64,000 bases of DNA from Paucibacter sp. KCTC 42545 (GCF_001477625.1 NZ_CP013692.1:4464001-4528000), one strand, 5' to 3'; positions 37,014 through 46,227 are shown, numbered from the stretch's first letter. Numbers and translations: made by a program. The notes: generated from the letters alone by a model not told the origin.

Positions 37014-37024
37014 AGTTTTCAAGC

Positions 37025-37753
37025 ATGCGTACCGATCTTTGTACTGACAGCAATCTCAGCCATCGCCGTGCCTTCGGCACCCGCGCGCTCACGGCCGCGG
37101 CCCTGGTGCTGAGCAGCCTCTTGCTGAGCGCCTGCGGCGGCGGTGGAGATGGCGGTGATCATGACCGCCTGCCGCTGCCCACACCCAACCCGAACCCCCG
37201 ACCCAATACCCTGAGCTGCAGCAGCGAAGGCCTGGCCAAGTCGGCGCAAAGCAGCTATGCCACCGTGTGCATGCTGACCAGCAGCGGCGAAATCGTGTTT
37301 GAGCTTTACACGCCCTACGCGCCGGTGACGGTCAACAACTTCCTGCGTTATGTGGCCGATGGCGCCTACAGCAACACCTTGTTCCACCGCGTGGATCGCG
37401 ACTTCGTGATCCAGGGCGGGGCTTACACCAGTGGCATGGTGGAGCGCTTCCCGGCCTACGCGCCCATCGTGTCTGAAAGCAATAACGGCCTGGCCAATCT
37501 GCCCGGCACCTTGGCGATGGCGCGGCGCGGCGACCCCAATAGCGCCACCAACCAGTTCTTCATCAATGTGGTCGACAACCCTGGGCTTGACTACAAGAAC
37601 GCGGCCCAACCCGGTTACACCGTCTTCGGTCGCGTCATCTCCGGCATGGCCACGGTGCAGGCCATCAATGCGGTGCCCACTTACCGCTACAGTGATACCG
37701 ATCTCCAGCCACAACAAGAAGTGTTGATCTATTGGGTGCAACGCCTGAAGTAA
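37025..37753 (+). CDS. Cyclophilin-type peptidyl-prolyl isomerase, lipoprotein
   Basis: A 242-residue protein with a lipobox SLLLSACGGGG, a Pro/Asn linker (about 48-62), and a cyclophilin domain: VTVNNFLRYVADGAYSNTLFHRV, FVIQGGAY, LAMARRGDPNSATNQFFINV, and YTVFGRVISGM. The catalytic Arg of FHRV and the Gln of QGG are kept. It is anchored in the envelope and helps fold exported proteins. A GGGAG site lies eight bases before ATG. Its TAA stop overlaps the next ATG by one base (TAATG). Confidence 0.92.
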   Translation: MRTDLCTDSNLSHRRAFGTRALTAAALVLSSLLLSACGGGGDGGDHDRLPLPTPNPNPRPNTLSCSSEGLAKSAQSSYATVCMLTSSGEIVFELYTPYAPVTVNNFLRYVADGAYSNTLFHRVDRDFVIQGGAYTSGMVERFPAYAPIVSESNNGLANLPGTLAMARRGDPNSATNQFFINVVDNPGLDYKNAAQPGYTVFGRVISGMATVQAINAVPTYRYSDTDLQPQQEVLIYWVQRLK

Positions 37754-38895
37754 TGAGGAACCGAAGCGGGCCGCCATCGCTGCAGCAGCAGCAGCGGCCC
37801 GTGAGCTTGACGGCTATGCGCCTGCGCGGCAGCGCTGTCGAGTTGCGCGCCTTGCTGCGCCGCTGGTCGGGCTTTGTGCTGGTGGTGGCCATGGTGCTGG
37901 GCCCGTTTTTCACCACCTTGATCGGCTGGCCGGCCTTGCCCTTGTTCTGGGCGGTGCAGCAAGCGCCGAAAGGCGCAGGCCTGGCGCTGCTGGCCATCGC
38001 CGCCCACGCCTTGCCTGCCGCCCTGCTGTGTTGGGCGCTGCGCGAGCAACTGCTGCCCGCGCGCTGGTTGCCGGCCGAGGCCAGCCTGCCGCTGAGCGGG
38101 CGCCAGCGTCTAGCCGCCGACTTGGCGGTGCTGGCCTTGGCGCAAGCGCCTTGGCTGTTGCTCAATCTCATTTCCATGCTGGCTTGGCGGCGCGACAGCC
38201 CCGCTTGGATGCAAGGCCTGTGGCTGGGTGTGCTGGCCGGCTTTGCCGCCTCGCTGCTGATCTCCAGCGCCCTGGGCGTGTTGGCCTTGCACTGGCAGCG
38301 CCGCCGCCCGGTCGTGCCGGCCCGCCGTACCCAGAGCAGGGCCGCTGCCGACGCTACCCCGGCTTCGCCCCAACCCTTGCTCGCCATGCGCTCCCCCTGG
38401 TTCAGCCTGCTGTGGCTGCCGCTGTGGCGCGGCCCGGCGCGGGCGGTGTTGTGGGCCTGGCTGCTGGCGCTGCTCTTGCCTAGCTTGAGCTTGCTGCTGG
38501 CCTGGCATTGGCCGCAGCAGGCCTCCTGGGCCTTGGCCTTGTTCACTTTGCTGGTGATGGGCTGGACGGCGCGTCTGCACAGCCTGGCCCAGCGCTGCTA
38601 TGGCCCGCTGCGCCAGGCCAGCCAGTTGCTGCCTGTTGCCGATGTGTCCTGGGCCTGGCGCCTGGCCCTGCTGAGTCTCTTGCCCGCCGTCTTGGCTTGG
38701 CTGGCCCTGGCCGGCTTGTTGATGGTCAGGCCCTGGGCCTTGGCGCCGCGTGCCACGCCGCTGTTCATGTTGCTGGGCTTGCTGGCGCCGACGCTGGCGA
38801 TTGCCTTTGATGGCGGCGGGGCTGAGTTGCGCGCCGCGCGCTGGCTCTTGTGTTGGGCTGTGTGGGTGGCGGTGGCCAGCGAGGTGTTGATGTGA
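37753..38895 (+). CDS. Uncharacterised polytopic membrane protein, probable ABC permease partner
   Basis: A protein of up to 380 residues that I do not recognise. It has a short basic N-terminus, then about nine or ten hydrophobic segments (for instance FVLVVAMVLGPFFTTLIGWP, and LAWLALAGLLMV), with an Arg-rich loop near residues 190-215. The ATG at 37753 shares a base with the preceding stop, suggesting coupling; ATG 37816 (MRLRGSAVE) is an alternative. An ABC ATPase gene begins 31 bp after the stop, so it is most likely the membrane half of that transporter. Substrate unknown. Confidence 0.65.
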   Translation: MRNRSGPPSLQQQQRPVSLTAMRLRGSAVELRALLRRWSGFVLVVAMVLGPFFTTLIGWPALPLFWAVQQAPKGAGLALLAIAAHALPAALLCWALREQLLPARWLPAEASLPLSGRQRLAADLAVLALAQAPWLLLNLISMLAWRRDSPAWMQGLWLGVLAGFAASLLISSALGVLALHWQRRRPVVPARRTQSRAAADATPASPQPLLAMRSPWFSLLWLPLWRGPARAVLWAWLLALLLPSLSLLLAWHWPQQASWALALFTLLVMGWTARLHSLAQRCYGPLRQASQLLPVADVSWAWRLALLSLLPAVLAWLALAGLLMVRPWALAPRATPLFMLLGLLAPTLAIAFDGGGAELRAARWLLCWAVWVAVASEVLM

Positions 38896-38926
38896 TGAAA
38901 AAACAAGAAGAGAAAAAGAGCGCCGC

Positions 38927-39550
38927 ATGAGTATCGAAGCGAACTTCTTGCACTGCGAGGCGCTCAGCTTTGCCTACACCCAGCAGCGCAGGGTGGTGGA
39001 CCTGTGGACGCAGACCCTGGCGCCGGGCCTGTGCTGGCTGCGCGGCGCCAACGGCACCGGCAAATCAACCCGCTTGAAGCTGCTGGCCGGTGCCCTCACG
39101 CCGCAGTACGGCACGGTGCGCTTGCAAGGCCTGGACCTGCAGGCGCAACCGCTGGACTATCGCCGCCAAGTCAGCTGGGTAGGCGCCGAGCCGCCGCCCT
39201 TTGAGCATCTGAACCCCGCCGAACGATTCGCCTTTCTGGCCGGGCTTTACCCCCGGGCCGATGCGGCGCAATGGCAGGCCCATGTGGACGGTTTTGGCCT
39301 GACGTCGTTTTTGCATCAACCCTTGAGCCAGCTTTCCACCGGCACCCAGCACAAGGCGGCCCTGGCGGCGGCGCTGGCCTTGCAAACGCCCTTGCTTTTG
39401 CTGGACGAGCCGCTGAACGCACTGGATGCGCAGTCGCTCAGCTATCTGCGCGCACGTATGGCTGAGGCGGCACTGGCCCGCGATCGCCTCTGGCTGGTGG
39501 TCAGTCACGAGGATCTTGGCGTGCCGCCCAGCGCATGTCTTGACCTGTAG
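38927..39550 (+). CDS. ABC transporter ATP-binding protein (CcmA-like)
   Basis: A 207-residue stand-alone ATPase: Walker A GANGTGKST near residue 46, a Q-loop region, signature QLSTGTQHKAAL (canonical LSGGQ is altered), Walker B LLLLDEPLNALD, and the H-loop as VVSHED. It is short, close in length to CcmA heme exporters, but no ccm genes are here. Its likely membrane partner is the polytopic protein just upstream. Confidence 0.85.
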   Translation: MSIEANFLHCEALSFAYTQQRRVVDLWTQTLAPGLCWLRGANGTGKSTRLKLLAGALTPQYGTVRLQGLDLQAQPLDYRRQVSWVGAEPPPFEHLNPAERFAFLAGLYPRADAAQWQAHVDGFGLTSFLHQPLSQLSTGTQHKAALAAALALQTPLLLLDEPLNALDAQSLSYLRARMAEAALARDRLWLVVSHEDLGVPPSACLDL

Positions 39551-39625
39551 CAAGGCGCAGCGCGGCGCTGGCGCATAACCTAGCGGGTTGCTTGCCCTTT
39601 GCTTGCCACCTTCTCGGCCATTGCC

Positions 39626-41017
39626 ATGAATCAGCCCCTCACCACCCCCGCAGCGCCCACCCTGCGTGCACCCGAACTGCTGCTGCCCGCCGGCGACCTG
39701 GAGCGCATGCGCGCCGCCTTCGACTTCGGCGCCGACGCGGTGTACGCGGGCCAGCCGCGTTATTCCCTGCGCGCGCGCAATAACGACTTCAAGCTGGAAA
39801 ACCTCAAGACCGGCATTGCCGAGGCCCATGCGCGGGGCAAGAAGTTTCTGGTCGCCAGCAATATCCTGCCGCATAACGGCAAGCTGAAGAACTATCTGGC
39901 CGATATGGCGCCGGTGGTGGAGATGGCCCCCGACGCCCTCATCATGGCCGACCCCGGCCTGATCATGATGGTGCGCGAGCGCTGGCCTGAGCTGCCGGTG
40001 CACCTCTCGGTGCAGGCCAACACGGTCAACTACGCGGGCGTGAAGTTTTGGCAGAAGCTGGGGCTCAAACGCATCATCCTGTCCCGCGAGCTGAGCCTGG
40101 ACGAAGTGGCGCAGATCCGCCAGGAATGCCCGGACATCGAGCTGGAAGTTTTTGTTCACGGCGCGTTGTGCATTGCCTATTCGGGCCGCTGCCTGCTCTC
40201 GGGCTATTTCAACCACCGCGACGCCAACCAGGGCACTTGCACCAATGCCTGCCGCTGGGACTACAAGCTGGGTGATGCCTTCGAGGACGAGGCCGGCCAG
40301 GCGCAAGAGGCGCAAAAGATCAATTTCGACTTCCGCAAGGCGGCCGAGCTGGCCGACCAGAGCTTCGCCGCCGCCGGTGGCACGAGCCGCCACCCGGCGG
40401 CCGATCAGGTCTATCTGATCGAGGAGTCGCAGCGGCCGGGTGAGCTGATGCCCATCATGGAAGACGAGCACGGCACTTACATCATGAACTCCAAGGATCT
40501 GCGCGCGGTTGAGCATGTGCAGCGCCTGGTGGAGATTGGTGTGGACTCGCTCAAGATCGAAGGCCGCACCAAGAGCCGCTACTACGTTTCGCGTGCGGCC
40601 CAGGTCTACCGCCGCGCCATCGACGACGCGGTGGCCGGTCGCGCGTTTGACCCCAGCTTGCTGGCCGAGCTGGACGGCCTGTCCAACCGCGGCTACACCT
40701 CGGGCTTTTATCAGCGCCACCGCAGCCAGGACACGCAGAACTATCTGGACGGCCATTCCAAGGCGCGGCGCAGCCAGTTCGTCGGCGAAGTGCGCAGCGT
40801 GGATGCCCAGGGCTGGGCCGATATCGAGGTGAAGAACCGCTTCGAAGTGGGCGACCGCCTGGAAATCATCCACCCCAGCGGCAATGTGATCGTCGACGTG
40901 ACCCAGCTGCGCGGCAAGCTGGGCGAGCCGGTCAGCGAGGCCGCAGGCAATGGCGTGGTGGTGAGCATGCCGCTGGAAGCGCGCTTCGAAGGGGCTTTGA
41001 TGGCGCGCTTGCTTTAG
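39626..41017 (+). CDS. trhP: Peptidase U32 family, TrhP (YegQ)-type tRNA hydroxylation protein
   Basis: A 463-residue protein opening with [28 protein letters not shown]. The U32 signature [22 protein letters not shown] and GTCTNACRW hold the conserved cysteines that probably bind an Fe-S cluster, and [19 protein letters not shown] and [10 protein letters not shown] follow. In E. coli, TrhP helps make 5-hydroxyuridine at tRNA position 34. Length fits TrhP. Other U32 members act on rRNA or ubiquinone, so the subfamily call is probable, not certain. ATG 39626 (MNQPLTTP) is preferred to 39599. Confidence 0.85.
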   Translation: MNQPLTTPAAPTLRAPELLLPAGDLERMRAAFDFGADAVYAGQPRYSLRARNNDFKLENLKTGIAEAHARGKKFLVASNILPHNGKLKNYLADMAPVVEMAPDALIMADPGLIMMVRERWPELPVHLSVQANTVNYAGVKFWQKLGLKRIILSRELSLDEVAQIRQECPDIELEVFVHGALCIAYSGRCLLSGYFNHRDANQGTCTNACRWDYKLGDAFEDEAGQAQEAQKINFDFRKAAELADQSFAAAGGTSRHPAADQVYLIEESQRPGELMPIMEDEHGTYIMNSKDLRAVEHVQRLVEIGVDSLKIEGRTKSRYYVSRAAQVYRRAIDDAVAGRAFDPSLLAELDGLSNRGYTSGFYQRHRSQDTQNYLDGHSKARRSQFVGEVRSVDAQGWADIEVKNRFEVGDRLEIIHPSGNVIVDVTQLRGKLGEPVSEAAGNGVVVSMPLEARFEGALMARLL

Positions 41018-41079
41018 CGCATCGGAGTGTTAGATTGGTGCGCAGATCCTCTCCCGTCTCAACAGCGAAGGTGAACCCG

Positions 41080-41640
41080 ATGATCAAGCGTCTGTCCAAC
41101 ACATGGTTCTTCTCGGCCCTGGCCTTGGCGGCCGCCGCGTCCAGCGCCCAGGCCGCTGAGTCGATGGCCGCGCCGGCCGATCTCAGCATCACCGTCAGCC
41201 AGGTCAACCCGGCGGGCGTGCTCAAGTCCCTGGGCACGGTGGCCGTCACCCAGACGGCCTATGGCCTGGTCTTCACCCCCGATCTGCAAGGCCTGCCACC
41301 CGGCGTGCATGGCTTCCACATTCACGAAAACGGCAGCTGCGATTCGGCCATGAAAGATGGTCAGCCCGTCGCTGGCCTGGCAGCAGGTGGCCACTACGAC
41401 CCGCTGGGCAGCAAGAAGCACGGCAGCCCCTGGGGTGACGGCCATCTGGGTGACTTGCCCGGCCTGGTGGTGGATGCCGCTGGCAAAGCCAGTTATGCCG
41501 TGCTGGCGCCGCGCCTCAAACTGGCCGACATCAAGGGCCGTAGCCTGATGGTGCACGCCGGAGGTGACAACCATGCCGACCACCCCATGCCTTTGGGCGG
41601 CGGCGGGCAGCGCATGGCTTGCGGGGTGATCGCGAATTGA
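41080..41640 (+). CDS. sodC: Periplasmic Cu,Zn superoxide dismutase
   Basis: A 186-residue exported enzyme. The signal peptide ends at SSAQAAE. Metal ligands are visible in [11 protein letters not shown] (copper His pair), [21 protein letters not shown] (zinc site) and [10 protein letters not shown]; the disulfide pairs the Cys of GSCD with that of RMACGVI. It removes superoxide in the periplasm. ATG 41080 has an AAGGTG site. Converges on recG with a 33-bp gap. Confidence 0.96.
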   Translation: MIKRLSNTWFFSALALAAAASSAQAAESMAAPADLSITVSQVNPAGVLKSLGTVAVTQTAYGLVFTPDLQGLPPGVHGFHIHENGSCDSAMKDGQPVAGLAAGGHYDPLGSKKHGSPWGDGHLGDLPGLVVDAAGKASYAVLAPRLKLADIKGRSLMVHAGGDNHADHPMPLGGGGQRMACGVIAN

Positions 41641-41673
41641 TGATCCGCTGAGTGGCGCTCAGTTCACGAGACC

Positions 41674-43737
41674 TCAGGCCTTCAAAAACTCCGCCTTGCC
41701 GCCCAGCCAGCGCATCACCTGCTTGGCGGCCACTTCGGGCTGTTGATCCAGCAACACCGGCGCCAGCCGCCGGGCGGTTTGCAGCAGCACCGAATCTTCC
41801 TGCAAATCGGCAAAGCGCAGCAGCTCGGCGCCGCTCTGGCGTGAGCCCATGAATTCGCCGGGGCCGCGGATGTCGAGGTCGCGGCGGGCGATCTCAAAGC
41901 CGTCATTGGTTTCTGCCATGGCGCGCAGGCGGTCTTTGCCGGTTTGCGACAGCGGCCCGGTGTAGAGCAGTACGCACACACTGGCCTTGGCACCACGCCC
42001 GACCCGGCCGCGCAGCTGGTGCAGCTGGCTGAGGCCGAAACGCTCGGCATGTTCGATCACCATCAGGCTGGCATTGGGCACGTCCACGCCCACTTCGATC
42101 ACGGTGGTGGCCACCAAGAGCTTCATCTCGCCACCGGCGAATTGCGCCATCACCGCCGCTTTTTCGGCCGGCGCCATGCGGCCATGCAGCAGGCCGACGC
42201 TGAAGCCTTCGAGCGCCGTGCTCAGCTCCGCATGGGTTTCGGTGGCATTGCTGAGGTCCATGGCCTCGGACTCTTCGATCAGCGGGCAGACCCAGTAGAC
42301 CTGGGCGCCGCGCGCCACCTCTTCCTGAATCTTCTCGATTACATTCCAGCGCTTGGCATCGGCAAACACCTTGGTGACGATGGGGCTGCGGCCGGGCGGC
42401 AACTCGTCAATCGTGCTGACCGCCAGGTCGGCGAAATAAGTCATGGCCAGGGTGCGCGGGATGGGCGTGGCGCTCATCATCAGCAGATGCGGCTCTAAAT
42501 CCATTGAGGCCAGTTTCTTGCGCAGCGCCAAGCGCTGCGCCACGCCGAAGCGGTGCTGTTCGTCGATGATGGCCAAGCCCAGCTTGGCGAACTTGACCTT
42601 GTCTTCGATCACCGCATGGGTGCCGATGACCAACTGGGCCGAGCCGTCGGCGGCGGCGTCCAGCATTTTCTGCCGCGCCTTGCCCTTGACGCTGCCGGTC
42701 AGCCAGGCCACTTTGAGGCCCAGCGGCTCCAGCCAGCCCAGCAGCTTTTTGAAATGCTGCTCGGCCAGGATTTCGGTCGGCGCCATCAGCGCGCATTGCC
42801 AGCCGGCGTCGATGGCCACGGCCGCCGCCAGTGCGGCCACCACGGTCTTGCCGGAGCCCACATCGCCCTGCAAGAGGCGGTGCATGGGCTGGGGCAGGGC
42901 CAGGTCTTGTGCAATTTCTTCGCTGACGCGTTGCTGCGCGCCGGTCAGGCCGAAGGGCAGGGCGGCCAGCAGCTGCTCCACCAAGCCGCCGGGCTTGGCG
43001 CGCAGGGCCGGGGCGTGCAGCAGGGCGCGCTCGCGCTGGGCCTGCATCTGGCTGAGCTGCTGGGCCAGCAATTCTTCGAACTTCAGGCGCTGCCAGGCCG
43101 GGTGGCTGTGGTCTTCCAGCGTGGCCAGCGGGGTTTGCGGCGTCGGGTGATGCAGGAAGTTCAGCGCCTCGCGCAGCGTCGGCAGCTTGGCCGGTACCAC
43201 GCCGGCGGGCAGCAACTCACGCAGATCGGCGCGCTGCAAACCGGCCGCCACGGCCTTGCGCAAATAGGCTTGCGGCAGGCTGGCGCTTGCCGGGTAGACG
43301 GGGGTGAGCGCGGCGGCCAGCGGCGTGTCGGCCTGCACGGCCTTGAACTGTGGGTGCACCATCTCGCGGCCGAAAAAGCCGTGGCGCACTTCGCCCCGCA
43401 CCCGCACGCGGTTGCCAACAGCCAGCGTCTTTTGATGCGAGGGATAGAAGTGGATGAAGCGCAGCAGCAGTTGCTGGCCGCTGTCGTCCTCGATGCGCAC
43501 CAGCAAGACGCGGCGGCCGCGCAGGTCGATGCGGCATTCGCTCACCTCGCCCTCGCATTGCACGTTGTCGCCCTCGAAGGCCTCGGCAATCGGGGTGACG
43601 CGGGTTTCGTCCTCGTAGCGCAGCGGTAGGTGCAGGGCCAGGTCGATATCGCGCAGCAGGCCCAATTTCTCCATCGCCTTCTGCGGCGCAGATTTGGGCG
43701 TGGAGCTGGCTTTGCTGGTGCTGGCGGCTTCTGACAT
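41674..43737 (-). CDS. recG: ATP-dependent DNA helicase RecG
   Basis: A 687-residue helicase that remodels stalled forks and Holliday junctions. The N-terminal wedge (OB-fold) spans about 50-170 (DLALHLPLRYEDETRVTP). Helicase motif I is LLQGDVGSGKTVVAALAA, motif II is IIDEQHRFGV (DEQH), motif III is MMSATPIPRTLAM, and late motifs include LLVATTVIEVGVDVPNA and HQLRGRVGRG. Length is typical. ATG 43737 (MSEAASTSK) is used; the frame opens thirteen codons earlier. Confidence 0.97.
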   Translation of the reverse strand: MSEAASTSKASSTPKSAPQKAMEKLGLLRDIDLALHLPLRYEDETRVTPIAEAFEGDNVQCEGEVSECRIDLRGRRVLLVRIEDDSGQQLLLRFIHFYPSHQKTLAVGNRVRVRGEVRHGFFGREMVHPQFKAVQADTPLAAALTPVYPASASLPQAYLRKAVAAGLQRADLRELLPAGVVPAKLPTLREALNFLHHPTPQTPLATLEDHSHPAWQRLKFEELLAQQLSQMQAQRERALLHAPALRAKPGGLVEQLLAALPFGLTGAQQRVSEEIAQDLALPQPMHRLLQGDVGSGKTVVAALAAAVAIDAGWQCALMAPTEILAEQHFKKLLGWLEPLGLKVAWLTGSVKGKARQKMLDAAADGSAQLVIGTHAVIEDKVKFAKLGLAIIDEQHRFGVAQRLALRKKLASMDLEPHLLMMSATPIPRTLAMTYFADLAVSTIDELPPGRSPIVTKVFADAKRWNVIEKIQEEVARGAQVYWVCPLIEESEAMDLSNATETHAELSTALEGFSVGLLHGRMAPAEKAAVMAQFAGGEMKLLVATTVIEVGVDVPNASLMVIEHAERFGLSQLHQLRGRVGRGAKASVCVLLYTGPLSQTGKDRLRAMAETNDGFEIARRDLDIRGPGEFMGSRQSGAELLRFADLQEDSVLLQTARRLAPVLLDQQPEVAAKQVMRWLGGKAEFLKA

Positions 43738-43785
43738 CGGCGCCATTCTGCCGTGTGCTGAGCCCTTAGCGCTCAAGCTTAGGCG

Positions 43786-44352
43786 TCAGCGGAACTCGCG
43801 CGAATATTGCAGCATCAGGCCGGCGTCACCTAGGGCGTGCACGGTCAGCGCGTCCTTGGGTGTGAACTGCCAGCCCAGCGAGAACAACAAGCCGGGCGAG
43901 ATGCCGCGGTAGTTGAAGGGCACTTTGTTCTTGTATTCGCCGCGGTAACCCCACAGCACGCCGGCCGACCACTGGGCGAAGTACTCGTTCGAGGTCCAGC
44001 CCCACAGGCCGGGATAGCGCTTGCCGACGTAGACGTAGGCGCTGTCCTGACCGAAGGAATTGCTGAAGTAGGAGGCACCGGCCAGCCAGTCGGTGGCGTC
44101 CCATTGCTTCTCGACGCCCACGGCCCAAACATGGCGATGCTCGGGGCTAGGGTGGAAATGCAAGGTGTAGGGCGAGCCCGCGAAGCGCCAATGCGAGGGG
44201 CCAGTGAAGCGGCCGCCAAAGCTGTAGCCGCTGGCGCTGGAATCGCTGGCATCATCAGCGGCGTGAGCCGCCATTCCCGAGCCCAGCGCCAAAACGGCGC
44301 ACAAGGCCGCTGCGGCGACTCGGGGAATATTTGATGTTGAGGACACCCGCAT
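43786..44352 (-). CDS. Exported protein of unknown function (possible outer-membrane beta-barrel)
   Basis: A 188-residue protein with a clear signal peptide (MRVSSTSNIPRVAAAALCAV to MAAHA). The mature part is rich in aromatic residues and alternating strands (RFAGSPYTLHFHPSPEHRHVW; WLAGASYFSNSFGQDSAYVYVG; FNYRGISPGLLFSLG), ending LQYSREFR. That composition fits a small outer-membrane barrel of the PagP/OmpW size class, but no signature is clear enough to name it. Homologues seem frequent in Burkholderiales (recollection, unverified). ATG 44379 is an alternative start that would overlap the divergent hydrolase gene. Confidence 0.6.
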   Translation of the reverse strand: MRVSSTSNIPRVAAAALCAVLALGSGMAAHAADDASDSSASGYSFGGRFTGPSHWRFAGSPYTLHFHPSPEHRHVWAVGVEKQWDATDWLAGASYFSNSFGQDSAYVYVGKRYPGLWGWTSNEYFAQWSAGVLWGYRGEYKNKVPFNYRGISPGLLFSLGWQFTPKDALTVHALGDAGLMLQYSREFR

Positions 44353-44377
44353 AGATATGGACGACAAAGGCAATTTC

Positions 44378-45289
44378 ATGGCGCGCATTATGGCGGCGGG
44401 AATCGCAAGGCCTGTGACAGGGCTTGCACGCGGCCTGACCCTGGCCATGGCGGTGTCCGCGCTGAGCGGCTGCGCCTGGTGGGACGCCAAGCAACGCGAA
44501 TTGGCCCTGCGCCCCTCGCCGGGCCGGCCGGCGGCCTTTGCTGAAGACGGCGCTGGCTTGCGCCCGGGCGACCAGCGTTGGTTAGTTCCAGCGGCCAGCG
44601 ATCCGCAGCAGATGCTGGCGCTGTGGTGGTTGCCGCAAGTGGGCAAGCCGGAGGCGCCGACGCTGCTCTATCTGCACGGCACCCTGCGCAACCTCTATGA
44701 GAACCTGCCCAAGATCGAAGCCCTGCGGGCGGCCGGCTTTGCGATCCTGGCGGTGGACTATCGCGGCTGGGGCGATAGCGCGGCCATCATTCCCTCGGAA
44801 GCGACGATTGCGGCCGACGCGGCCCAGGCGTTTGCCGAGTTGCAGCGCCGCCAGCCCGACCCGCGTAAACGGGTGATCTTTGGCCACTCCATGGGTGGCG
44901 CGGCAGCGGTGCGTCTGGCCAGCGGTTTGCACCACGGTCAGGACTACGGCGCCTTGATTCTGGAATCCACCTTCACCAGCCTGCCCGATGTGGCGCGCGA
45001 GGTCGGCAATATCGGCGAAGTCGCCGCCGCCATCACCACACTGGACTTCAATTCGGCGGGGCGAATCGGCAAGATCGACGCGCCCATCTGGATGCTGCAC
45101 GGCAGCGCCGACAAGACCGTGCCTGTGCAATTGGGCCGGCGCTTGCGCAACACGGCCGAAGCCGCGGGGAAGGCGCCGGTGCGCTGGGTGGAGATTGCCG
45201 GCGGCTCACACAGCGGATTGCACCGCGAGGCCCCCGGCATTTACCGGGAAGCCATGCGCAGTGCCATGAGTGGGCTGACTTCGCCCTGA
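44378..45289 (+). CDS. Alpha/beta hydrolase, lipoprotein
   Basis: A 303-residue hydrolase of the dienelactone hydrolase/BAAT-like type. The lipoprotein signal ends in SALSGCAWW. The nucleophile elbow is FGHSMGGAAAVRLA; the acid is in MLHGSADKTVP and the His in GGSHSGLH. The oxyanion-side motif is YLHGTLRNLYENL. Substrate unknown. ATG 44378 has AAAGG upstream; ATG 44357 is also in frame but has no ribosome site. Its 5' end lies 26 bp from the divergent exported-protein start. Confidence 0.82.
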   Translation: MARIMAAGIARPVTGLARGLTLAMAVSALSGCAWWDAKQRELALRPSPGRPAAFAEDGAGLRPGDQRWLVPAASDPQQMLALWWLPQVGKPEAPTLLYLHGTLRNLYENLPKIEALRAAGFAILAVDYRGWGDSAAIIPSEATIAADAAQAFAELQRRQPDPRKRVIFGHSMGGAAAVRLASGLHHGQDYGALILESTFTSLPDVAREVGNIGEVAAAITTLDFNSAGRIGKIDAPIWMLHGSADKTVPVQLGRRLRNTAEAAGKAPVRWVEIAGGSHSGLHREAPGIYREAMRSAMSGLTSP

Positions 45290-45339
45290 ACCTAGCTGAG
45301 TGAGGGCGAAGCGGCAAGTGCCGCCTCAGTGCACGGTGC

Positions 45340-45720
45340 TCAGGTCGGGGTGGGCACGCCGGCCATGCGGTCGTACTTCAGGAAGTACTGGCGGGCAAAA
45401 GCCAGCAATTGGTTCTCGGTCGGGTGATCCACGGTTTCATAGGCCACGATGGCCTTGCCGGCTTGCGGGCGGTGCTTTTCAACATAGTGCTTGAAGTCGG
45501 CCTGGGCGGTGCTGGAACCGACCACCAAGACTTCGGTGATGCCGTTCAGTGCATCCACCACTTCACCGAAGAATTCATGCTCGGTGCGCACCGCGCTGCC
45601 GCGCTGCTTGGTGTGGTGGGAATGGGCCTTGATCTTCTCGGCCTGCACATGCTCGGTGTCGAACTGCAAGACCTTGGCTTGTTGGTGATCGAGCCAAACG
45701 ACGGCGTGAAAAGTGCTCAT
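45340..45720 (-). CDS. eRF1/Pelota-domain-like 'translational machinery' protein
   Basis: A 126-residue soluble protein, MSTFHAVVWLDHQQAKVLQF and onward. The pattern (HAVVWLDHQ, VLVVGSSTAQADFKHYVEKH, AIVAYETVDHPTENQLLAFA) resembles small proteobacterial proteins annotated as translational machinery or host-attachment proteins, related to domain 3 of eRF1. The actual role is not established. It is 108 bp downstream of the DksA-like gene on the same strand, with a hairpin between. Confidence 0.65.
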   Translation of the reverse strand: MSTFHAVVWLDHQQAKVLQFDTEHVQAEKIKAHSHHTKQRGSAVRTEHEFFGEVVDALNGITEVLVVGSSTAQADFKHYVEKHRPQAGKAIVAYETVDHPTENQLLAFARQYFLKYDRMAGVPTPT

Positions 45721-45796
45721 AGCGCGAATGCCTTTATGGGTTGAAGTGATAGGTAAAGCGTTGAAAGAAGGGCTGATGACCTGGCCGGCTGTTGCC

Positions 45797-45821
45797 GCGC
45801 CAGCGCTCAAGTAGCTGGCGC
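45797..45821 (-). terminator. Hairpin between the DksA-like and eRF1-like genes
   Basis: GCGCCAGC and GCTGGCGC form an eight-pair perfect stem with a nine-base loop just after the DksA-like stop. There is no T-run, so it may be a partial terminator or a processing site. Confidence 0.4.
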
Positions 45822-45828
45822 TTCAAAC

Positions 45829-46227
45829 TCACAAGCTGTGCGAGCGCGCCATGCCGTGGCTTTGCTCTTGCTTGGATTGGCAGTCGATGCAGCGCAGCAC
45901 GGCCGGGTTGAGCTTGAGGCGGTCAAAGGCGATGGCGGCGCCGCAGTCGCCGCACAGGCCGAATTCGGGGTCGTGCACCCGCTGCAGGGCCTCGTTGACC
46001 TGGCGCAGGGATTCGAGGGCCTGGTCGCTGCGGGCCAGATCGACCTCGCGGTCGGCTTGGTGGGCTTGCTCGCCGTCAACGACTTGCAGCAATTCTTCGC
46101 GGGCATGTTCCACGCGGCCCTGCGTGCCGAGTTGGTTGCTCAACTCCTGCTCCAGGGATTGCTGGCGCAGTTTCAGGGCGGCTTCCAGCAGGGCTTGTTG
46201 CCCCGAGGTGAGATGGTGTTTGCTCAT
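45829..46227 (-). CDS. TraR/DksA-family zinc-finger protein
   Basis: A 132-residue protein: an N-terminal helical coiled-coil (about 8-75) and a C4 zinc finger CGDCGAAIAFDRLKLNP then CIDC (spacing C-x2-C-x17-C-x2-C). DksA-type proteins enter the RNA polymerase secondary channel and modify initiation. This one is shorter than E. coli DksA (151) and lacks an obvious DxxDxA tip, so it is better called DksA-like. A GGAG site lies ten bases before ATG 46227. Divergent from queA. Confidence 0.88.
   Translation of the reverse strand: MSKHHLTSGQQALLEAALKLRQQSLEQELSNQLGTQGRVEHAREELLQVVDGEQAHQADREVDLARSDQALESLRQVNEALQRVHDPEFGLCGDCGAAIAFDRLKLNPAVLRCIDCQSKQEQSHGMARSHSL

Noticed and set aside
38927..39550. 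Cytochrome c maturation ATPase CcmA
   Set aside because: Size is similar, but no ccmB-H genes are near and the membrane partner does not look like CcmB.
39065..40873. Long minus-strand open frame (602 codons) opposite the ABC ATPase and U32 genes
   Set aside because: No domain, histidine- and alanine-rich composition typical of antisense frames; both plus-strand genes are clear families.
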